A program made the position numbers and the translations under genes. Shown here piece after piece: positions 5,547-6,312 of a stretch of DNA of 6,312 nt. The stretch spans positions 1 to 6,312 of the forward strand of contig JAJZJJ010000181.1 in assembly GCA_021810175.1 (NCBI GenBank), given 5' to 3'. The notes below the pieces were generated by a model. It saw only the letters and a program-made list of their open reading frames with translations, was not told the origin of the DNA and searched no databases. This DNA comes from Acidobacteriota bacterium (GTDB lineage: Bacteria; Acidobacteriota; Terriglobia; Terriglobales; Acidobacteriaceae). The first letter of the stretch is position 1; the number at the start of each line of letters is the position of its first letter.

Positions 5547-6254
5547 ATGCCTCTGGAACTGGAATCCCGAGTCTGCGGCTCCGTTCATGTTGTGGTCGCA
5601 AAAGGCCGCCTCGTCGCAGGACCCGAATGCCGTCAGCTCGAGGATCTCCTGCACCTCGACTCCCGCCGCCACCTCAGGCAAATCGTCCTCGACGCCTCCG
5701 GAATCCAACGCCTCGACAGCACCGGCCTCGGCCTCATCGTCCGCACCGCCGTCAGCCTCCGCCGCCGCAACGGAGATCTCCGCCTCGCCAACCCCGCCGG
5801 AAACATCGCTCAACTCTTCCGGGTAACCCGCGTCGACGGCGTTATCCACGCTTTCCCCACCCAGGAAGATGCCATTCTCTCCTTCATGCAAAACCAGCCC
5901 ACGCCCGCCGCTCCCACCTGCGCTGGCTGCAGCGTCATGATCGTCGATCAGTCCCTTGACTTTGCCGCCTTCGTCGCCACCCTGCTCGCCCAGCACAGCT
6001 GCGAGGTCAAACTCGCAAGTCTCGTCTCCGACGCGAAAATCCTGCTCCGCTTCCACCCTGTCGATACGATTCTGCTCGGCTCAGGTCCCTCACCGGCCGC
6101 TACTGCCGGCATGGCTCCCATCCTGCAGGCCGTCGCGCCCAAAGCCAAAATCCTCGCCCTCGATTCCGCCTTGCACACACGCGATGCCCAGGAAGCCGCG
6201 GCAGAAATCCTCCAGTTGCTCCGCTCCCACCACATCCTCCCCGCGCAGGCCTGA
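5547..6254 (+). CDS. STAS-domain (anti-sigma-antagonist-like) protein fused to a degenerate receiver-like domain
   Basis: The 235-aa cytoplasmic protein has two parts. Residues of about 1-113 are a STAS domain of the SpoIIAA/RsbV kind. It has strands LESRVCGSVHVVVAKGRL and IVLDASGIQRLDSTGLGLIV, and Ser58 in LDSTGLG is the residue phosphorylated in partner-switch antagonists. After a Pro/Ala-rich linker (114-125), residues of about 128-228 resemble a response-regulator receiver (SVMIVDQSLDFAAFVATLL, then VDTILLGSG, then APKAKILALDS). The phospho-acceptor Asp at the end of strand 3 is Gly178, and no switch Lys is evident, so it is probably non-phosphorylatable. ATG 5547 is preferred because GAAAGG precedes it by 3 nt. 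A TTG at 5514 would add 11 residues without a visible Shine-Dalgarno. It lies 90 nt after yvcK on the same strand and is probably co-transcribed. No anti-sigma kinase or sigma factor is in the window. Confidence 0.8.
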   Translation: MPLELESRVCGSVHVVVAKGRLVAGPECRQLEDLLHLDSRRHLRQIVLDASGIQRLDSTGLGLIVRTAVSLRRRNGDLRLANPAGNIAQLFRVTRVDGVIHAFPTQEDAILSFMQNQPTPAAPTCAGCSVMIVDQSLDFAAFVATLLAQHSCEVKLASLVSDAKILLRFHPVDTILLGSGPSPAATAGMAPILQAVAPKAKILALDSALHTRDAQEAAAEILQLLRSHHILPAQA

Positions 6255-6275
6255 ATCCTGGAGCGGTTTCAGGAT
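6255..6275 (+). terminator. Short hairpin directly after the STAS gene, weak terminator candidate
   Basis: ATCCTG (6255-6260) and CAGGAT (6270-6275) pair perfectly across a 9-nt loop, starting immediately after the stop codon. No T-tract follows and the stem is only 6 bp, so intrinsic termination is uncertain. Confidence 0.3.
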
Positions 6276-6278
6276 AAC

Positions 6279-6312
6279 TGTACCCCGAAATGACAACTTT
6301 CCAGAAATCGGA
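6279..6312. mobile_element. Possible IS21-type insertion-sequence terminus at the right edge
   Basis: From 6279 the sequence begins TGTACCCCGAAATGACAACT and then shows CAGAAATC. A TGT-leading end followed by spaced GAAATGACA-like internal motifs is the layout I recall for IS21-family ends. Only 34 bases are visible, and no transposase (istA/istB) is in the window. If real, the element was inserted just downstream of the STAS gene. Confidence 0.3.

Noticed and set aside
5061..6056. 331-aa minus-strand open frame opposite yvcK and the STAS gene
   Set aside because: Low-complexity Gly/Ala/Asp/Glu-rich translation with no recognisable domain. It is antisense to two well-supported genes and typical of the shadow frame in GC-rich DNA.
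6255..6275. Strong intrinsic terminator after the STAS gene
   Set aside because: The stem is only 6 bp with a 9-nt loop and no U-tract, so it is listed only as a weak candidate.
1..6312. CRISPR array or tandem repeat array
   Set aside because: No regularly spaced direct repeats were seen anywhere in the window.

Overview
The window looks like a stretch of chromosome from a moderately high-GC soil bacterium, most likely an Acidobacteriota member (Terriglobia/Acidobacteriaceae type). This rests on the mix of a secreted DUF3857 protein with a transglutaminase-like domain, a DUF4254 protein, an E. coli-like galT, a YvcK/CofD-like protein with an N-terminal insert, and a 'TGTCATCCTGAGCG'-type intergenic repeat of the kind I associate with that phylum. 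The assignment comes from family recognition and composition, not from a database search.

Layout, left to right. Positions 1-1273 (minus) hold the N-terminal 424 residues of a signal-peptide-bearing DUF3857/transglutaminase-like protein that runs off the left edge. Its transglutaminase triad appears degraded. A 294-base spacer follows, with a 9-bp palindrome and small GC-rich hairpins. Next is a complete tRNA-Lys(UUU) with encoded CCA (1568-1643, plus). Between it and galT lies a 108-nt compound palindrome (12-bp outer arms, a 10-bp hairpin inside). galT (1771-2829, minus) encodes the Leloir-pathway uridylyltransferase with all metal and catalytic residues. The divergent spacer 2830-3031 carries the dispersed-repeat-like segment and a stable hairpin.

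From 3032 onward everything is on the plus strand: a DUF4254 protein (3032-3685), a small TPR protein (3799-4356), a YvcK/GlmR-type protein (4353-5456) and a STAS domain fused to a receiver-like domain lacking the phospho-acceptor Asp (5547-6254). The TPR and YvcK genes overlap by 4 nt. No ATG, GTG or TTG is available for YvcK before its GGGTG motif, so a CTG start coupled to the TPR stop codon is the best reading. The last bases (from about 6279) look like the terminus of an IS21-type insertion sequence, but this is tentative.

Functionally, the TPR-YvcK-STAS group is a plausible operon. YvcK/GlmR proteins bind nucleotide sugars and tune central carbon flow into cell-wall precursors in Bacillus-type bacteria. 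The STAS protein would be a partner-switch or scaffold component, and the TPR protein an adaptor. galT supplies UDP-galactose/glucose-1-phosphate interconversion but has no galK or galE beside it here. No CRISPR array, rRNA or complete mobile element is visible.
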